Assembly: GCA_963513935.1 (NCBI GenBank)
Contig: OY740766.1
Span: forward strand, 1,394,001 to 1,458,000
Origin: Aphrophora alni
Taxonomy: Eukaryota; Arthropoda; Insecta; Hemiptera; Aphrophoridae
Direction: 5' to 3'
Length of the DNA: 64,000 bases
The notes beneath the pieces are model-generated. The model was not told the DNA's origin. It saw only the letters and a program-made list of their open reading frames with translations, and searched no databases. Positions 41,001 through 47,000 of this stretch are shown here, in pieces. The position numbers and the translations under genes are program-made. The stretch's first letter is position 1, and each line of letters starts with the position of its first letter.

Positions 41001-44000
41001 CAAACCTAAATTTCAATCATTTTTAGATGGAAAAAGCAGTACAGTGAAGTTAACATTAAGAAACTAAAGTAAGAGACAGCCAATAGCTGTTACATTAACA
41101 CAGCTATTCTATTCCATTCTAATAAACACGGTATCTGAGAACCATGTATCCAAGTTTATAGATTAACAAATGTGCTTTAACAATAATTCATCAAAAATAC
41201 CGACTGATTAAAGATAGTCCTGCAAACAAGTTTATCGTTGAGACAATTGTCAACAAGAACACAATGAGAACAAGTACAAGATTTAATTGATGATACTGAT
41301 ATGATTTTTGTAGTGCTTAAGATTAGTAGATTTTTTTTTATCAGAATAGTACAGTTGCTCAATTGTCCATTAGTTAGGTGTCGTGAGAGTTACACTGTTA
41401 CAGTGATTCAAGTCTATTCTCAATCGTACCCAACTTCTACCTATAAATCTGCTCACACCATTGGTCATCAGTAATGGTGGCAATTAACAAAACATAAATA
41501 TTACTGTGAGTATTCTCACTTAATTTTAACTTTAAAGTAGAAATTTAAAATTGTTTATTAACCAGAATTTAAGGCGGAGCAACAGTAGTTAATATTTAAC
41601 ATGTGTGTAAAATTACATAATATTAAAAAATCAACAGGTAGTTAATCTACTGACTAAAACCAGCATCCCGGGTAGAGTTGAAAGCAAGAAAATTAGAATA
41701 ACAATAAAGAATGATGAACATATGTAAAACTAGGATTTATAGAAAAACTTAACACAGTACTGAAATCAGTCCCAACCCAATTTCTCAATGTATAATTTGT
41801 CAAGAATTACCCTCAAATCACAGCATGAATTCAATTCAGTTCAATTCGGGTGTCCTTGTTACTTCACCCATTAAAAGTTGAATTTATATTACTCTCCTTA
41901 TTAATTGGTACTGGCAATCTAAGCCTCCAAAATTAATAAATTAAATAGAGAAAATTTTAGTTTCTTGAAAAGTGATGATGTATGTCAAATTTCACAAAAG
42001 TTAATTCAAATATTGCATAAGTTATATGTTTTGCCAGTTTAAAAACTCTAAAATATGTCACTCCATATACAGTATACTACAATTGGTGAAAAATTTGAAT
42101 TATCAACTAATGTAATACTATCTGTTGTGAGTGATGAATCAGATACGGATATGGGAAAAGTTTCCTCTTCATTAATTACATGTGGCAGAAGAGAAATGAC
42201 AATAAGGCAGAAAATTTGGAATAAAAGTGAATTAATAAATTTAAAGGATATAATATTTCTCACTTTATAAGAATAAAGTATCAATAGTGTCAATATTTCA
42301 CAGCTATTCAGTCACATTCAGCTTAATTGTAAAGATTTATTTGACAATAGAACAAAAAGAATTGTTTAATAAACAAAAAGATTTATTTGACAAACTATTA
42401 ACCATCTGCTTTTTATGTTGCACATCTTTTTTTATAAATTTACCTAAAACAGAACATTTTAAACAAAATCAGATAATCAACTGGGCAAATTAGCCATAGT
42501 CAAAAATAGTAAGAGTATATATAGTGTTTTCACTGTAAGTGTATATATGTTCACTCAAAAGATTATGTAGAACATAGGATTTTTCACATAGGTAGAGAAA
42601 ATATCTTCCTTCCTCTCTTATTATTTGTAAATAACCAAATCAAGGAACTTTGCTGATTATACGTCTTTAATAATTTCCTCGTTGAATTAAACGAAAAAAA
42701 AACTTGTACTTCCTCAATAAGAACAAAAATCCCATACTTCTTTTTCGTAATCAATGCCTGTACTTCTGCTTGTAAGAATCAATATGAGCAAATATTGTGC
42801 TAGTTTTGTTTTCTAAAGAGAAAAAACACCAAGAGGCCTATTGTGTGACAATATAAAAAATATATATTATGATGTTTTTTTTTTCATGGATCTAGTTGTT
42901 TAACATAACCTTAAAGTGAATTTATGGTTATTCTAATAAATCAACTGTCAACAAACTTATAAAATTGGTTCCTATGTTAATAAATGTAGAAATGGTTTAA
43001 ATTTTGAATACAGAAACACTTTATTTGTAAATTAATATAGGTTTAGAATATTTGAAATTTTCGATTACCGTACCTTACAACTTAGAAAAAAATTTTCAAA
43101 TCTGCTTTACAGGCACAGTGTTGAGTTTAATTATGTACAAAAATTTGTGATCAGTTAAATACCAATGATAAATAATAATAATAATAGTTTTCAAGATCAA
43201 CTCCCCTTTATAATAAAATTTAAAATATCATCAAAAACTTTACATGGGAAGTGGAAATTACTGACATCGCAGTATATATTTTTTTAACAAATTAATTTAT
43301 GATCTTTTGTTTTGTTTGTCAATAAACAAAGATCTTAAATTACGGAATGAATTTGTAAAATAGTAAATTTCATTCCACCGAATGAATCATTCCTATAAAA
43401 ACACAGCCTCAAGATTAAGATTGGAGGGGAGAGGAGAGAACTCAGATTATGGTAGTCTTGAGAAATGGTATACTGAGAAATAATAATAACAATATCATTG
43501 AATGCAAAATGATAACGCTATTTAATCTTATCTTAATTAATTATGATTTGGTGTGTTTATCTGTAAACAGGAATTAAAATAACTATGTAGAAATTACTTT
43601 ACTTCAACCCACCTTATCAAATCTTGAAATTCATACAAAGGTAAATCTAGGTGAAATAAATATTTTTCTGTTATCAACTATAAAATAAAAGATAGTCGAC
43701 TTTAATATAGGCCTATATTCTTATAAATAAAAGGTCAAAAATTATTTCACAACAATGATACTAGGTCTATTTATTCTTTATTAATTTAAAAAATGTAATT
43801 GAACCTTCTTAATTTTGCTTGCCCTTCAAAATTAGACAAATTGACCTGAAAGAAAAAACTATATTAATACCTCTCATTTAACAATAGGCTAATTAAACAA
43901 AAAAAAATTAAAATTAATGATTTTTTTCAGATATTTCGGCTAATCTCTACCATTGCGACTTTAAACCCATTGTTTTAAGATTCCCAGAATTGAAAAATAA

Positions 44001-47000
44001 AAGTGAACAATCAAAAGTAATGAGCACAATAGGTACAGAAGTAAAGTGGGTAAGACTGTAGAGCATAAAGATGTTAACAATCAGTTCACTTGATTTTTGT
44101 TTTTAATATTGCTACAGGAAAACTTACACAGTTTGAATTCTTAAAGAATACAACTTCATCTTAATTTCATACTTTTGTTTTTATTATAGATCTTGTATAA
44201 TTTATTTGCTTGTATTTTAACCAGAGAAAATATAATGGTGATTTATTAAACCTGCTAAAACCAATGACTTGTTTTAAAATCAAATTGTTTACTTTTTACT
44301 TTCTTTAGAGAGAGGGAGATATATTAATACCCAGTGTCTTAAAAGTCCCCCCCCCCTATTATTTTTTTTATTAATGGAAATAGACAGATTTGCTTTGGGG
44401 AAAGTTTAGATAACCAAAGGAGGAGTTTTTTGAAGTATCAAAATTTTCAACCCTTACCCCACAAATGGGGTAGTTTGGGGGTAAGTCAAGGACTTTAAAT
44501 AGCAACCCGTATTGAGTGATACCTCATTTTAAAGGCCTTTTAAAAATAAGAATAATGGCGCAAACTAGATGTCTCTATGTTCATCCTACACAACATAGCG
44601 ACCAATCGAATTGTGAATTTTACGTTAATAATTACACCGGAAAGGTCCTGGGTTCGATTCCCAGTCTAGGTCGTATATTTTTCACTTGAAATATTATTGT
44701 ATTGTTATGTTTAGGGTGTACAATCTACATTCACTTTACCAAGAGATTAACATGTAACATAGTGACAACTTAAACTCCCTACAACCAATAGTTTTTATTT
44801 GTTTACAAAATTGGAAATTCGCTGAGTCTGCATATAAATATTTATTTATATAAAACCCTAGCTAAGCATACTGAAAACTTCACCATAGGATTAATAATTA
44901 CCGTACTGTACTTGTATAAATAAGTATAATCCAAAGCAAGATGAGCAGGTCTTTGTCAAGATATACAAACTCTATTTACTGTTTAAACATTGCAATACAA
45001 ATATAATGATTTATTACTGAAAATAATACTACAGTACCCCCCCCCCCCTTTACCATACCCTGTTCTCTTTATTTATTTTAATTCAAGATCTGAAAATTAT
45101 ATTAATAGACCTAGACAACTTCAATTTACTTATTTCATTATTTGGATAACCAGCTTAACCATCCACATAACTTTTACCAATGATTACACAGTTTTTTCAG
45201 AAATAACCATTTCCCAGATAAAGAAATTTAACAACAGCCAGATTCCATCTGGAACAATCTCTAATACTAAAGTAGTTTATTCTAGTAAAACATATTGTCA
45301 CTTTGTTGAGACACATTGAGTAGTGTACCAGGTAATAATGAATGTTATTGCATTAGAGTCATATAAACTCTTTATGGCCCTCGGTTATTACTTGTACTGT
45401 AAAGATATGGATAGGGTAGATTAGGATAAACATAATTTTTAAATAAATAATTATAAGGAAAAATCAACCTATTTGTATAAAAAAAGGACTAAGAGTTAAT
45501 AAATAATAACATCACTGTATAGTGCTAAAAAAAATTTAAAAAAATTTTAATAATTAATTAAAATGAGAATAAAGATAACAAAATAAACAAATAGCCTAAA
45601 TTAGACAAAACAGCCTAGGCTTGTATTTAAATAAACATAGGATGACAAATGTTAAATAGAATTATTGAATAATTACCTTAATAATAACTAAACCTAGTTA
45701 AACAATTAAATAGCAACCAGGAAGTAAATACAACGTTGGTTATCCCATTCAATTAATATTCATCATAAGGAATTTGATAGGCATTAATAAGAAGGGGGGA
45801 TACAAAAATCAATGTATACATGATTAAGGAAGAATAATTATGGAAATTGACAGAAGAATGTGATTAAAATTGAAGTAAGAGTTAAAGAAATGCTAAACAT
45901 ACTGTATCTTGAAAGTGTCAAAACAAGGGCCAATGATCTTTAAAATAGAACGGCTGAAGTTTAATACAGAAGACATCTTGTTTCCGCCAGACTTCTGAAT
46001 CGCTTTTGGCATTGTAGGAAAACGATTTGAATTCATGGTGAAAAATTGTAATATTGATCTGTTCTCTACTGATGTAATGTTATTTGCTTTAAAGTTGTTT
46101 CAGTTAACTGTTGTTTGCCATAATTTGTTTCTTTGATACAATAAACAAACAACAAACAACCCTTTTTATTCATAATCTCTTCTCTACTCTATACTGACAG
46201 TTTTACAGGGTGATTCTTATATCTCCGGACCTCAATATAGTAATTGTATAAAATGTATTATGTTATTTAACACAATATTTTTTAGATACCTTAACAAAAG
46301 ATGCTGAAATTGTTCCCCTCCATTCTATAACATACACAAACCTACTTGATATGTTTGCAGATACACAATTCAATACATTGGGAGGGATCCCTCTTACACC
46401 GTCGGTTATGTTGTTTTGTAAATCTTATTGTGGTATACTGAGTCCTTAAAATAGCCCCATAGTAAAAAATAGGGGGGAGACAACAGATTTTTCGAAATTA
46501 AGCTGGCTCTGTTTCTAGGCCTATCATTAACACTTCTTGTGTCATGAAAACATTGCATAAGATCAAACACTATTCATTTCCCTGGAATAAAAGCATCGGG
46601 GAATTTTTCTACAAACAACTCAATACAATGATTGTAAGATTTTAACGTGAAATAAATTTCTAACAATGTGAACAATTGTATTATTATTATACACAATCAT
46701 ACATCATAGACTATAGAGCTATGAAAAATTTGGAGAAATTAAACATAATATTTGTTATTTTAAATTATGACTTTTCTAGTTTTTATAAAACTTGACACAA
46801 TTACCACAAGTTTACGCCCAGATAAATTAACTTCTCATAACGAAATGTAAAATAAAACACAGGAAACTAAACACTGACAAATATAGTTAGCAGAATGAAG
46901 ATTTTCTTTTCTTGAACAATTTATCGAGATACAAAATGTGAATCATCTTACACAGGTTGTAGTAGTATACCATATATATTTAATGTTTTTTAAATGAAAT

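Noticed and set aside
42048..42293. Overlapping open frames on both strands as a host exon
   Set aside because: No domain, no splice-flanked conserved block and no match to MAP3K4; likely chance.
44651..44661. Possible tRNA gene
   Set aside because: Only a B box and T-arm-like hairpin are present; there is no acceptor stem, anticodon arm or A box at the right spacing.
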